This document shows, one piece after another, positions 16,362 through 24,607 of a stretch of DNA of 64,000 nucleotides (within the stretch, counting starts at the first letter, position 1; each line of letters starts with the position of its first letter). The DNA is from Streptomyces vietnamensis. Its GTDB lineage: Bacteria > Actinomycetota > Actinomycetes > Streptomycetales > Streptomycetaceae. The notes beneath the pieces were generated by a model. It did not search any database. It was not told where the DNA came from and worked only from the letters and a program-made list of their open reading frames with translations. A program made the translations under genes and the position numbers. The DNA is taken from assembly GCF_000830005.1 (NCBI RefSeq), contig NZ_CP010407.1, forward strand, positions 7,018,001-7,082,000, in the 5' to 3' direction.

Positions 16362-17696
16362 CTACCTCGCCTCGTACGCGGCCATCGCGGCCCGTACGGC
16401 GGGGGAGAAGAGCTCGGGGCCGAGCCCGTCCGAATGCGCGAGCCCCTCGGGCGAAAGCCGCAGCAGCCCCGCCGGGGCGTCCGCGGCCAGCCACCCGTAC
16501 TCCTCGAACCGGGCGAGCTCCGGGCCGAAGTCCGCGAACGGCGAGGACCCGAACCGCTCCTCGTACTCGGCGACCGGCATGCCCTCGGCCTGGAGCAGCG
16601 ACTGGAGGAGGTGACGGCGACGGGCCTCGTCCCCGTCCACCGCCCGGCCCACCTCGGCGCGCGAGAAGTCCTCCGTCTCCGTGTACGCGTCGATGATCGA
16701 GCGGATCTCCCGCATGTCGACGGCGTAGTCGAAGGAGTAGTGCAGGGCCGAGGTGTACGAGCGGGCCCCGCAGCCCAGGCCGATCATGCCGTCCGTCTGG
16801 CAGGCGTAGTCGTCCGGCCCGGCGGGACCGGCGTCCGTACGGCGGAACATCCGCATCGACACCTGCTCGTAGCCGTGCGCGAGGAGGTGATCCCGGCCGT
16901 ACCGGTAGAGGCGCAGCCGCCGCTCGTCCCACTCCCGGTCGGCGGCCGCCGGGTCCTGGAGCCGGCCGAGACCGGTGAGCGGGCGCACGTACAGCGGATA
17001 GAGGTACAGCTCCTCGGGCCGCCAGGCGAGCGCGGCGTCGAGCGAGACCCGCCAGGACCGCTCCGTCTGCCCGTCGATGCCGTAGATCAGGTCGATGTTG
17101 AGGACCGGAACCCCCGTGTCCCGGATCCGGCCGAGCGCCGCCTCGACGTCCGCGCGGTGCTGCGGCCGGACCGCCGCCCTCGCCTCGGCCTCCACGAAGC
17201 TCTGCACGCCGATGCTGAGCCGGGTCGCGCCCCGCTCGGCGAGGACGGCGAGCCGGTCGGCGGTCGCGGTCGCCGGAGAGGTCTCCACGGAGAGCGGCAC
17301 CGCCCGCAGGTCCACGCCCATCCGCTTCTCGGCGATGTCGCAGAGCCGCTCCAGCTCGGCGGCGGTGAGGAACGTGGGCGTCCCGCCGCCGAACGCGGCG
17401 GTGGCGAACCGCACCGGCGCCGCGTCCCCGAGGGCCTCGCGGACGGCGGCGGCTTGGCGGTCGAGGGCGTCGAGGTAGCGGGTGGTCAGCTCGTCCGGGG
17501 CGCCGATCCGGGTGAAGAGGTTGCAGAAGCCGCAGCGGACCTCGCAGAACGGTATGTGCGCGTACAAGGAGAGCGCGTCCTTCGGCTCCCCGGCCCAGAG
17601 CGCGGCCAGCTCCGGACGCTCGGGGAGCGCGCGGTACGCCGTCTTGTGCGGGTAGGCGTAGACGTAGCTCCGGTACGGGCGGGGGGTGGGGGTCAT
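16362..17696 (-). CDS. STM4012-family radical SAM protein (HemN-like)
   Basis: This is a 444-residue protein resembling HemN/HemW coproporphyrinogen dehydrogenase-like radical SAM proteins. It has the motif C51-EVR-C55-GF-C58, AAFGGGTPTFL and the SAM-binding SIGVQSFVEAE, plus a C-terminal winged-helix-like HemN_C region. ATG 17696 overlaps the STM4013 stop (ATGA). In-frame upstream codons are repetitive and belong to the neighbouring gene. It sits with a second radical SAM protein and a hydrolase in one operon, so it probably takes part in an uncharacterised modification pathway rather than heme synthesis. Confidence 0.88.
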   Translation of the reverse strand: MTPTPRPYRSYVYAYPHKTAYRALPERPELAALWAGEPKDALSLYAHIPFCEVRCGFCNLFTRIGAPDELTTRYLDALDRQAAAVREALGDAAPVRFATAAFGGGTPTFLTAAELERLCDIAEKRMGVDLRAVPLSVETSPATATADRLAVLAERGATRLSIGVQSFVEAEARAAVRPQHRADVEAALGRIRDTGVPVLNIDLIYGIDGQTERSWRVSLDAALAWRPEELYLYPLYVRPLTGLGRLQDPAAADREWDERRLRLYRYGRDHLLAHGYEQVSMRMFRRTDAGPAGPDDYACQTDGMIGLGCGARSYTSALHYSFDYAVDMREIRSIIDAYTETEDFSRAEVGRAVDGDEARRRHLLQSLLQAEGMPVAEYEERFGSSPFADFGPELARFEEYGWLAADAPAGLLRLSPEGLAHSDGLGPELFSPAVRAAMAAYEAR

Positions 17697-18583
17697 GCCG
17701 CGACCTCGCCTTCGGGGCCCGGGAGTTCGGGCAGTTCCGGCAGTTCCGGCGGTTCCGGTAGTCCTGGCAGTTCCGGGAGGACGAACTGCGCGTACGGCAC
17801 GGTCCACACGACGTCGTGGCCGAGCCGGTGACCGGTGAAGCCGTCCTCCCCGTACGCCGTGCCGTGGTCGGAGCAGACGATCGCGAAACAGGGGCGGCGG
17901 CTGCTCATCGCGGCGAAGAGCCGCCCGATGTGCCGGTCGACGTACTCCAGGGCTGCCGCGTGGGTCTCCCGGGAGTCGCCGGCCTCACGGGTCGCCCCCG
18001 GCAGGTGGAACCAGTTGGGCTGGTGCAGCGCGGACACGTTGACGAAGAGGAAGAGCCGCTCCTCCGGGCGGAGCCCGGCGACGACCTCCTCGGCACATGC
18101 GACCTGGGACTCGAAGGAGGACGGGGAGGCGACGCCGAAGGCCGGCTCCCAGTGGCTCTCCTGGAACAGACCGGGGAGCACGGAGCCGAGCGGCGGCTGC
18201 TTGTTGAAGAAGCCGACCCCGCCGACGCAGACCGTCCGGTAGCCCTCGTGCGCGAGGGCGGAGACGAAGTCGGGGGTGTCGTGGACCCAGGTGCCGTCGG
18301 CGGTCGACTCGCTGCCCGCGAAACGGGCCGCGAACAGCCGGGGATGAGGCCCCTGCGAGGCGGGGGTCGGCAGGAAGCCGGCGAAGATCGCCTGGTGGGA
18401 GGCGTACGTGAAGCTCCCGGGCGCGTGCCGCCGCTCCCAGACGCCGCCGGGGAGGTGACGGGCCAGGTTCGGGATGCGGCCCTCGGCCGCGAGCTCGGCC
18501 GCCACGTCGTACCGGAGGGTGTCGAGGGTGACCAGGAGCAGGTCGTGGCTGCCGACGATGGCGTTCATGTCGGGCTGGTTCAC
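17693..18583 (-). CDS. STM4013-family alkaline-phosphatase-fold hydrolase
   Basis: This is a 296-residue sulfatase/phosphopentomutase-superfamily protein. LLLVTLDTLRYDV holds the metal-binding Asp and the Thr nucleophile position, and CSDHGTAYGEDGFTGHRLGHD supplies the C-terminal metal residues. It probably hydrolyses a phosphate, phosphonate or sulfate ester made by the operon. GTG 18583 is chosen because it overlaps the STM4014 stop as GTGA; ATG 18568 is the alternative. The C-terminus is a Pro/Glu/Leu repeat (LPEPPELPELPELPGPEG). Confidence 0.85.
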   Translation of the reverse strand: MNQPDMNAIVGSHDLLLVTLDTLRYDVAAELAAEGRIPNLARHLPGGVWERRHAPGSFTYASHQAIFAGFLPTPASQGPHPRLFAARFAGSESTADGTWVHDTPDFVSALAHEGYRTVCVGGVGFFNKQPPLGSVLPGLFQESHWEPAFGVASPSSFESQVACAEEVVAGLRPEERLFLFVNVSALHQPNWFHLPGATREAGDSRETHAAALEYVDRHIGRLFAAMSSRRPCFAIVCSDHGTAYGEDGFTGHRLGHDVVWTVPYAQFVLPELPGLPEPPELPELPELPGPEGEVAA

Positions 18584-19929
18584 GTGGTGCTCGTTCCTGT
18601 GGTGGTGCGGGTGGTGCCGGTGGTGCCGGTCGGGCGGGTGATGCCGGTGGTGCCGGTTGTACGGATGGCGCGGGTGGTGTCGTGGGTACGGGCTGCGCCC
18701 TGGCCGCTCCCGAACTGCGCGGCCACCTGCGCACCGTACGTGTCGAGCCCCTCGGCACCGCTGCCGGGCAGGCCCGTGAGCCCGGGCAGCAGATCGCCGA
18801 AGGCGTTCACCTCGCCCACGGCGAAGCGGCGCCAGCCGCTCGCGGGCAACAGGTCGACGCCCACGCAGCGGGTGCCGGGGAAGGCGGCGGCGGCCCGCTC
18901 GCACACCCCGAGGGCGTCCGCCCAGCGGCTTCCGGCCGCGGCGATCGCCGCCCGTGCGGCGTCCAGGTCGCCCCGGGCGCCGCCCAGGTGCAGATTGGTC
19001 ATGGGGGAGCGGCTGGTGCGGAGCACGGCGTGGGTGGCGCGCCCGTCGATCACGACCACCCGCAGATCGGCGGCCCGGCCGTCCTGGGTGGCCTTCGGCA
19101 GCCAGCGCTCGACGTGCAGGCCGTCGGGGGCGAGGGCGTCCACGATCGCGGCGACCTCGCGCTCGCTCGTGTAGCGCCGTACCCGCAGGGAGTTGAAGAG
19201 CCGCCCGTCGGCTGCGCGCTCCACCGAGGTGGTGGCCTGGACCCGGCCCGCGCCGTTCGTCTCCAGCGCGAGCACCCCCGAGGCGGAGGAGCCGTGCGCG
19301 AGCTTCACGAAGACCCGGCGCATGCCGCTCTCGGCGGTCAGCGCCCTGACGTCCGCCCAGCCGCGCACCGCCGGGGCGTCGGGTCCCGAGGTCGGCGACT
19401 CGGGCACCGGGACCCCGGCCGCCCTCAGCCGGCCGTGGCTCAGCCTCTTGTCGAACAGGACCGCGAGCTCGGCGGGGTCGTCGACGAGGACGGCGCCCGC
19501 CTCCGCGACGGAGCGGGCGAGACCGGACACGGCCGCGGTGAACCCTTCGTACCAGCGGCCGGTGCCCTCGACCCGGGCCGGATCGTCGACCCCGCGCAGC
19601 AGCCGGTCGGCCTCGGGATCCTCGCCGGGAGAGTCCAGACGTACGGTCTCGCCCGCGGCGAACCGCGCCCGGCCCCCGAGCACGTCCGGCCAGGACACCG
19701 CCCGCGCCCCGGGCAGCCCGGCGGCCCGCAGCGCGTCCTGGAAGAACGCGACGCGGCGGCCCGCCGGATCGCCGACGACCACGAGGCGCGGCCGTCGGAT
19801 GTCCGGCGAATCCCCGACGGCCACGGGGCGCGGCCGTCGGATGTCCGGCGAATCCCCGACGGCCACGGGGCGCGGTCGTCGGATGTCCGGCGAATCCCCG
19901 ACGGCCACGGGGCGCGGGCCGGAGGTCAT
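18580..19929 (-). CDS. STM4014-family ATP-grasp-like protein with terminal repeats
   Basis: This is a 449-residue protein. The central part has ATP-grasp features (LFDKRLSHGRLRAAGVPVPE, RVFVKLAHGSSASGVLAL, and GVDLLPASGWRRFAVGEVN near the metal site). The family partners with STM4011-4013 and may form an amide or thioester bond. The N-terminus is three exact-length 14-residue repeats (PRPVAVGDSPDIRR) that copy the natural first strand PRLVVVGDPAGRR. The C-terminus is a Thr/Gly/Arg low-complexity tail. ATG 19929 overlaps the STM4015 stop by 4 bp. Confidence 0.82.
   Translation of the reverse strand: MTSGPRPVAVGDSPDIRRPRPVAVGDSPDIRRPRPVAVGDSPDIRRPRLVVVGDPAGRRVAFFQDALRAAGLPGARAVSWPDVLGGRARFAAGETVRLDSPGEDPEADRLLRGVDDPARVEGTGRWYEGFTAAVSGLARSVAEAGAVLVDDPAELAVLFDKRLSHGRLRAAGVPVPESPTSGPDAPAVRGWADVRALTAESGMRRVFVKLAHGSSASGVLALETNGAGRVQATTSVERAADGRLFNSLRVRRYTSEREVAAIVDALAPDGLHVERWLPKATQDGRAADLRVVVIDGRATHAVLRTSRSPMTNLHLGGARGDLDAARAAIAAAGSRWADALGVCERAAAAFPGTRCVGVDLLPASGWRRFAVGEVNAFGDLLPGLTGLPGSGAEGLDTYGAQVAAQFGSGQGAARTHDTTRAIRTTGTTGITRPTGTTGTTRTTTGTSTT
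19785..19910 (-). repeat. 42-bp tandem repeat, 3 copies, at the start of the STM4014 gene
   Basis: Units 19785-19826, 19827-19868 and 19869-19910 are nearly identical (one visible C/T difference) with a partial fourth edge at 19911-19917. Each encodes 14 residues in frame. Confidence 0.92.
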
Positions 19930-20885
19930 TCGGCGACCGCGACGTAGCGCCAGACGTCCCCGTCGCCGTCGTCCTCCGCCACCTGGGCGTCACCGAGGTC
20001 GACGGTCACGCCGTGCGGGACGAGCGCGGCGCGGACGCGCTCGCACATCGCCTCCGACAGGTAGTGGTGGGAGAGGTCGAGGTGGGTGAGGTGGGTCAGC
20101 GGCTGCCCGTCGAGGAGGGCCGCCGCGCCCTCGTCGGTGAGCACGCCCATGGACAGGTCGAGCCGCTCGATCCGGGCGACGACGGGCGCGCCCGCGACGG
20201 CGGCGGCCACGGCGTCCTGGATGACGCTGTCGCACAGGCCCAGGTCGCGCAGGGCGGGGAACGCCGTGCCGGCGAGCAGCGGCGCCAGGTCGTCGGGGGT
20301 GCTGTCGCCGCCGTACTCGTCGGTGCCGAGCCAGAGTTCCAGCTTCTCCAGGGCGGGCAGGTCGCTGCCGACGATGCCGCGCACCACGTCGGCGGGAAGC
20401 CCGCCGGTCTGGACGACCAGGGTCCGCAGACCGGTGTGCCGGATCGACGGGAAGGCCAGCTCCGTGCCACCGCGCACCCCGAACTCCGTCAGGGCCGGGT
20501 AGGCGGCGAGGAGCGGCGTCACGTCGGACTGGATGATCCACGAGATCTCGCAGTCCTCGCCCGTCATGTCGCCGAGGAACACCGCCTCCAGGGCCGTCAG
20601 CCGGTCGTTGGCGCCGATCAGCGCGGTGACGATGTCGGCGGACGAGTTCTCGTAGGCCTCGTCCCAGCCGCCGACGACCAGCGCGCGCACCCGTCCCGTG
20701 TCGACCGTCTTCAGGAACCGCTCGAACTGCGGCCCCCACAGCTCGTCGCCGGGGTCGGAGTACGTCGGGGCGGAGATCCGCCAGGCGACCGTGTCCGTCG
20801 CGGGCAGCTCGACCTGCGCGTCCGGGCCCGGGAAGTCGAACACGGGCAGTCCGTGGAATTCCTGCAGGTGGGTGCCAACGGTCAT
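19926..20885 (-). CDS. STM4015-family leucine-rich-repeat-like protein
   Basis: This is a 319-residue protein and the first gene of the STM4011-4015 operon. It has irregular LRR-like segments (LPALEKLELWLGTDEYGG, ARIERLDLSMGVLTDEGA, LTHLTHLDLSHHYLSEAMC). Such proteins act as scaffolds or substrate-recognition partners, and no enzymatic motif is seen. ATG 20885 is chosen with a TGGAG upstream; the frame stays open to 20957 but without a better ribosome site. It is divergent from the 108-residue gene at 21052. Confidence 0.8.
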   Translation of the reverse strand: MTVGTHLQEFHGLPVFDFPGPDAQVELPATDTVAWRISAPTYSDPGDELWGPQFERFLKTVDTGRVRALVVGGWDEAYENSSADIVTALIGANDRLTALEAVFLGDMTGEDCEISWIIQSDVTPLLAAYPALTEFGVRGGTELAFPSIRHTGLRTLVVQTGGLPADVVRGIVGSDLPALEKLELWLGTDEYGGDSTPDDLAPLLAGTAFPALRDLGLCDSVIQDAVAAAVAGAPVVARIERLDLSMGVLTDEGAAALLDGQPLTHLTHLDLSHHYLSEAMCERVRAALVPHGVTVDLGDAQVAEDDGDGDVWRYVAVAE

Positions 20886-21051
20886 GACGGCGCTCCAGAC
20901 AACGTGCGAGGTGGGTCGGCTGATGGAGAGAGTTCTACCAAGCGGCACCGACAACACCCCTCGCCGGGTGGTCTCCGGACCGATTGTCAGTGCCGGGCTC
21001 TAGCGTCGTTCTCGTGTTCGGCCGCTTGTGCCGGACGGGGAGGGGAGAGCC

Positions 21052-21378
21052 ATGTACCGGCAGGGAGACGTGCTGATCGCGCCCGTCGCGGAGGCGGCCG
21101 TTCCGGAGCGCGTGAAGGAGGCGGCGGGGGAGCCGAGGGACGCCCGGGGCCGCCTGGTCCTCGCCCTCGGCGAGGTCACCGGACACGCCCATGCGATCCC
21201 CGGCCCGGGCAGGCTCGTGCGGGAGCCGGGGCCCTTCGGCCCGCTCCTGCTCGAACTGCCCGAGGGCGGGCGGGTGGTGCACGAGGAGCACGCGCCGATA
21301 CCGCTGCCCAAGGGCTGGTACCGGGTGGTGCGGCAGCGGGAGTACGTGCCCGGGGCGTACCGGATCGTCGCGGACTGA
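21052..21378 (+). CDS. Conserved hypothetical protein, partner of the DUF6745-like gene
   Basis: This is a 108-residue soluble protein with no catalytic motif that I recognise. It has regular beta-rich segments (MYRQGDVLIAPV, GEVTGHAHAIPGP, GGRVVHEEHAPIPLPKGWYR, then VVRQREYVPG). The GxYRVxRQREY ending and HEEH segment resemble small proteins seen next to DUF6745 genes in actinomycetes and in some phages. ATG 21052 has a strong GGGGAGGGGAG at 21037-21047. The stop overlaps the start of the next gene (TGATG), so the two are almost certainly co-translated. Confidence 0.75.
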   Translation: MYRQGDVLIAPVAEAAVPERVKEAAGEPRDARGRLVLALGEVTGHAHAIPGPGRLVREPGPFGPLLLELPEGGRVVHEEHAPIPLPKGWYRVVRQREYVPGAYRIVAD

Positions 21379-22421
21379 TGTCCGCCGGAGAGACAGTGAA
21401 GGACATGGGGGACACCGAGATGAACCGCACCACCGCGGCGGGCAGGTGGCGGGCCGTCGCCGCCGCCACCGGACCCGCCGATCGCGCCACCGCCGAGGCC
21501 GGAGTCCGGTCTGCCTACCGCTCGGCCGGCCTCGCCCCGCCGGAGCGCGTCCTCTGGGCGGACTCGCCGCTCGCGGCCGTCACGCTCCTCCAGGGCCTGA
21601 CGGGCGCGGGCCGTTCGGTACGGGACGAGGTGCGCACCCGGCCGTGGGCCGAGGAGCGCCGCCGGCTCCACGACGCGCTCGGCCCGGCGGGCTGGGCGGC
21701 CCACTGGCAGGCGACCGGTGCCCGGCTCTGGGACCCGACGCGGAGCCTCGCGGACCGGATACGGGCCGGGGTGACGGAAGCGGCGGGCGCCGACGCGGCC
21801 GAGGTGCGGCTGCTCCTCCTCGACGCCGTGCTCGGCCAGCACGACGCGGCCTGGCTCGCCGCCTTCGACGGACACGGCGTACGGCTCGCGGGACTCGCCA
21901 CCGTCGCCGAGCACGCCGGCTGGTGGTGGCCGTACGAGAACGCCGTCGTGATCTGCGAGCGCCCGGTCGAACTCCACCGGGACGAGGCGGGTCGGCTCGA
22001 CCGGGGCGACGGCCCCGCGCTCGCCTTCGCCGACGGGTTCGCCCTCCACGCCTGGCGGGGCATGCCGGTGCCCGCCGAGTTCCTCGCCGGTCTCGCCCAC
22101 CTCACCCCCGAGCGGATACGCGAGGAGGAGAACGCCGAACTGCGGCGCGTGATGCTGGAGTACTACGGCTACGACCGCTACCTCGCCGCGTCCGGTGCCC
22201 GGCACCAGCACCGCGACGAGACGGGCGTCCTCTGGCGGATCGAACTCGCCGACGACGAGGACGTGGTGATGGTCGAGGTCGTCAACTCCACGCCCGAGCC
22301 GGACGGCACCCACCGCACGTACTGGCTGAGGGTGCCGCCCACGACCCGGACCGCGCGGGAGGGCGTCGCCTGGACCTTCGGGCTCCGGCCCGAGGCGTAC
22401 GAACCGCTCGTCCAGACCTAG
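21378..22421 (+). CDS. DUF6745-like hypothetical protein
   Basis: This is a 347-residue soluble protein. Recognisable segments are WWWPYENAVVICERPVELHR, GPALAFADGFALHAWRGMPV and MLEYYGYDRYLAASG, which I associate with the DUF6745 family; no biochemical role is known to me. The overlapping ATG at 21378 is used, but ATG 21405 (behind GAAGG) and ATG 21420 are also in frame. Its co-translated 108-residue neighbour suggests a two-component complex. Confidence 0.7.
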   Translation: MSAGETVKDMGDTEMNRTTAAGRWRAVAAATGPADRATAEAGVRSAYRSAGLAPPERVLWADSPLAAVTLLQGLTGAGRSVRDEVRTRPWAEERRRLHDALGPAGWAAHWQATGARLWDPTRSLADRIRAGVTEAAGADAAEVRLLLLDAVLGQHDAAWLAAFDGHGVRLAGLATVAEHAGWWWPYENAVVICERPVELHRDEAGRLDRGDGPALAFADGFALHAWRGMPVPAEFLAGLAHLTPERIREEENAELRRVMLEYYGYDRYLAASGARHQHRDETGVLWRIELADDEDVVMVEVVNSTPEPDGTHRTYWLRVPPTTRTAREGVAWTFGLRPEAYEPLVQT

Positions 22422-22556
22422 GGCCCAGGGCGGGGCACGGTTGGTGCGGAGAGGTGAAGGGCGCCGTCGGTCAGGAGTGGCGCGCGGGAGGCGGCGGCGC
22501 CGGGTGCTGGGATGTGCCCGCCGGAGCCCCGGCACTCACACCCGAAGGGACCGCCT

Positions 22557-23333
22557 GTGACGATCCGCCGGCCCAGCGCCGCCCGCACCTCCCGTCTGCT
22601 CGCCGCCACCGCCGTGCTCGGCGGCCTCCTCGCCGGCACCGCGGCCCCCGCCCTGGCCGTCGCGCCCGAGCGGACCGCCCTCCGTACCACCGCCCTGAAG
22701 GCCGCCCCGGACACGGCCACGGTCACCGTCACGGGCAACGGCCGCGCGTCCGCCGCGCCCGACCTGGCGATCCTGTCCGCCGGGGTCGAGGCCACCCGCC
22801 CGACGGCGAAGGAGGCGATGGCGGCACAGACCACCGCGGCCGAGGCGCTGCTCGACGTGCTGCACAAGCAGGGGATCGCCGACCGGGACATCCGCACCGA
22901 CAGCCTCGCGCTGGCCCCCGTCTACACCCAGAACACCAGCGGGGACAGCAAGGTGACCGGCTATCAGGCGGGGCAGTCGTTCTCCGTGAAGGTCCGCGAC
23001 ATCGACAGGACCGGCCAGGTCGTCGGGGCCGTCAACGAAGCCATCGGGAACGTGGGCCGGATCAACGGGGTCGTCTTCGACGTCGCCGACCCGTCGGCGC
23101 TGCGGGCGAAGGCCCGCGAGGCCGCCTACCGGGACGCGTACGACAAGGCCTCGCAGCACGCCCAGCTGAGCGGGCACCGGCTCGGCCGGCTCGTCTCGCT
23201 GAGCGAGGGCGAGTCCGTACGCCCCGGCCCCGGCGCCGCCCCCGCCGTCCCCGCGGACGAGCCGAGCGTCCCGCTGGCGCCCGGCGAGATCGAGGAGCAG
23301 GTCACCGTCTCGGCGGTCTACGAGCTGATCTGA
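22557..23333 (+). CDS. Secreted SIMPL-domain (DUF541) protein
   Basis: This is a 258-residue exported protein. A Sec signal (RLLAATAVLGGLLAGTAAPALA) is followed by a SIMPL domain (TATVTVTGNGRASAAPDLAI, DIRTDSLALAPVYTQN, AYRDAYDKASQHAQLSGHRL). The family is periplasmic or surface-exposed and linked to oxidative or envelope stress, but its mechanism is unknown. GTG 22557 is preceded by GAAGGGA. Confidence 0.85.
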   Translation: MTIRRPSAARTSRLLAATAVLGGLLAGTAAPALAVAPERTALRTTALKAAPDTATVTVTGNGRASAAPDLAILSAGVEATRPTAKEAMAAQTTAAEALLDVLHKQGIADRDIRTDSLALAPVYTQNTSGDSKVTGYQAGQSFSVKVRDIDRTGQVVGAVNEAIGNVGRINGVVFDVADPSALRAKAREAAYRDAYDKASQHAQLSGHRLGRLVSLSEGESVRPGPGAAPAVPADEPSVPLAPGEIEEQVTVSAVYELI

Positions 23334-23469
23334 CGTTCCCGAAGGCGCCGGGCGCCGGGACAGGACGTGCGGCCGGGCCGACTACGGCCGCCCGCCAGAA
23401 CCGGCCACGGAGCCGACCCGCATCCGGACCGGCTACGACCGCCGGTCGGGATGCGGCCCGGCTCCGTCC

Positions 23470-23730
23470 TCGGAGCATGACTCCCCCGGCCCTGCCGGGT
23501 TCTCCGGCCCTGTCGGGCCCTCCGGCTCTGTCGGGCCCTCCGGTCCTGCCGGGTCTTCCGGGCCTGTCAGGTCCCTGGGCCTGCCGAGTCTTCCGGCCTC
23601 GCCGGGTTCTCCGGGCCTGCCGGTTCCTCCGGGCCTGCCGGCTTCCCCGGGCCTGCCGGTTCCGCCGGCCCTGTCGGCTTCCCCGGCCCTGCCGGGTCCT
23701 CCGCCCCCGCCGGTCCGGCCGGAGCTCCCG
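23470..23730. repeat. About 15-bp degenerate tandem repeats spanning the end of the TetR gene
   Basis: Units of the form CCGGGCCTGCCGGTT recur with variable length across this stretch. On the minus strand the part upstream of 23567 encodes PAGPG/PAGPE-like residues in the TetR frame. Past the stop the same pattern continues in another frame. Confidence 0.85.
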
Positions 23731-24322
23731 CCGGCAGGTCCAGCTCCCGGGAGAGAGCCGCGTCCGCCCAGCGCAGCATCGTGGTGCGCGGGAGGGCGCC
23801 GGTGTAGGCCGTCGTCTGGACGGCGAGGCCGTCGAGGAAGGCGGTGAGCCGCCAGGCCGCCCCGGCCGGATCCGCGCAGCGGAACTCCCCGGCGGCGGTC
23901 CCCTCCTCGATCACCCGGGTCAGCGCCGCCTTCCACTCCTGGTCGAGGGAGGCGGCGACCCGGCGCAGTTCCGGGTCGCGCAGGGAGACCGCCCAGCCCT
24001 CGATCCACAGCCGCCAGCCCTTGGCCTGGCCGGTCGGGGCGTACCAGCGCACGGCGGCCCGCAGCCGTCGCACGGCCGTGGAGCGTCGTCCGAGCAGCCG
24101 GCGCAGCTGGGCGAGGTCGCCCTCGGCCGCGTGGGTGAAGGCCGCGGCGACCAGCTGTTCCTTCGAGGAGAAGTGGTAGAGCACGAGCGCGTTGCTCACG
24201 CCGAGCGCGGCGGCCACGTCGGAGATCCGGACGGCCGCGACGCCGCGTGCCTCGATCTGCTCGACGGCGGCCCTCAGCAGTTCGTCCCGCCGCTCGGCCA
24301 CGCTCAACCGCACTCTCGCCAC
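23567..24322 (-). CDS. TetR/AcrR regulator with collagen-like Gly-Pro tail
   Basis: This is a 251-residue repressor. The HTH is ISDVAAALGVSNALVLYHF (about residues 31-49), and the ligand domain runs to about residue 190 and ends at ADAALSRELDLPAG. The remaining ~60 residues are a repeat of PAGPGKP/PAGPEEP units not found in ordinary TetR proteins. GTG 24322 is chosen because it begins MARVRLSVAERR; no clear Shine-Dalgarno is seen. A GTG at 24343 is also in frame. A dyad GCTGTG-N7-CACAGC overlaps the start, suggesting autoregulation. The stop lies in a frameshifted repeat unit. Confidence 0.85.
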   Translation of the reverse strand: MARVRLSVAERRDELLRAAVEQIEARGVAAVRISDVAAALGVSNALVLYHFSSKEQLVAAAFTHAAEGDLAQLRRLLGRRSTAVRRLRAAVRWYAPTGQAKGWRLWIEGWAVSLRDPELRRVAASLDQEWKAALTRVIEEGTAAGEFRCADPAGAAWRLTAFLDGLAVQTTAYTGALPRTTMLRWADAALSRELDLPAGAPAGPAGAEDPAGPGKPTGPAEPAGPGKPAGPEEPAGPENPARPEDSAGPGT

Positions 24323-24341
24323 GCTGTGCAGCCTACACAGC
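24323..24341. promoter_or_regulatory. Inverted repeat at the TetR start (probable operator)
   Basis: GCTGTG (24323-24328) and CACAGC (24336-24341) are separated by 7 bp, immediately next to the GTG 24322 start. Confidence 0.5.
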
Positions 24342-24343
24342 AC

Positions 24344-24607
24344 ATGACAAGGGCATGATCGTCAGCGGTTTCGGCGCGTGGCCGGTCCGGTACCAGCCGT
24401 AGCGTTCGGCGATCACCGGCAGCAGCTCGTGCGCCACCACCAGGCGTTGGCGCACGAGTTCACGCCCACGTCCGGAAGGACGGTCGCCCCGCCCATGGTG
24501 CCGAGGCACCGTACGGACGCCCGGGTCCCCGCGTACTCCCGCCCGGCCCGGCGGTCTCCGGCTCGGGCCGCCCATAATGGAACGACCCCCAGAGATCAGG
24601 AGGTCCT
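24344..24607. other. 264-bp gap with a possible gene remnant and the MBL gene leader
   Basis: No complete gene is supported. On the minus strand about 24333-24464 reads as a protein-like C-terminal end (HELLPVIAERYGWYRTGHAP and a short tail). It has no start or full domain, so it may be the 3' end of a decayed gene. The last bases contain AGGAGGT (24598-24604), the ribosome site of the next gene. Confidence 0.3.

Noticed and set aside
16362-17696. Heme biosynthesis gene hemN/hemW
   Set aside because: HemN-like sequence but embedded in the STM4011-4015 operon with another radical SAM protein; assigned to the STM4012 family instead.
19785-19910. CRISPR-like direct repeats
   Set aside because: The 42-bp units are contiguous with no spacers and are coding in frame; the same holds for the repeats at 3365-3634 and 39996-40139.
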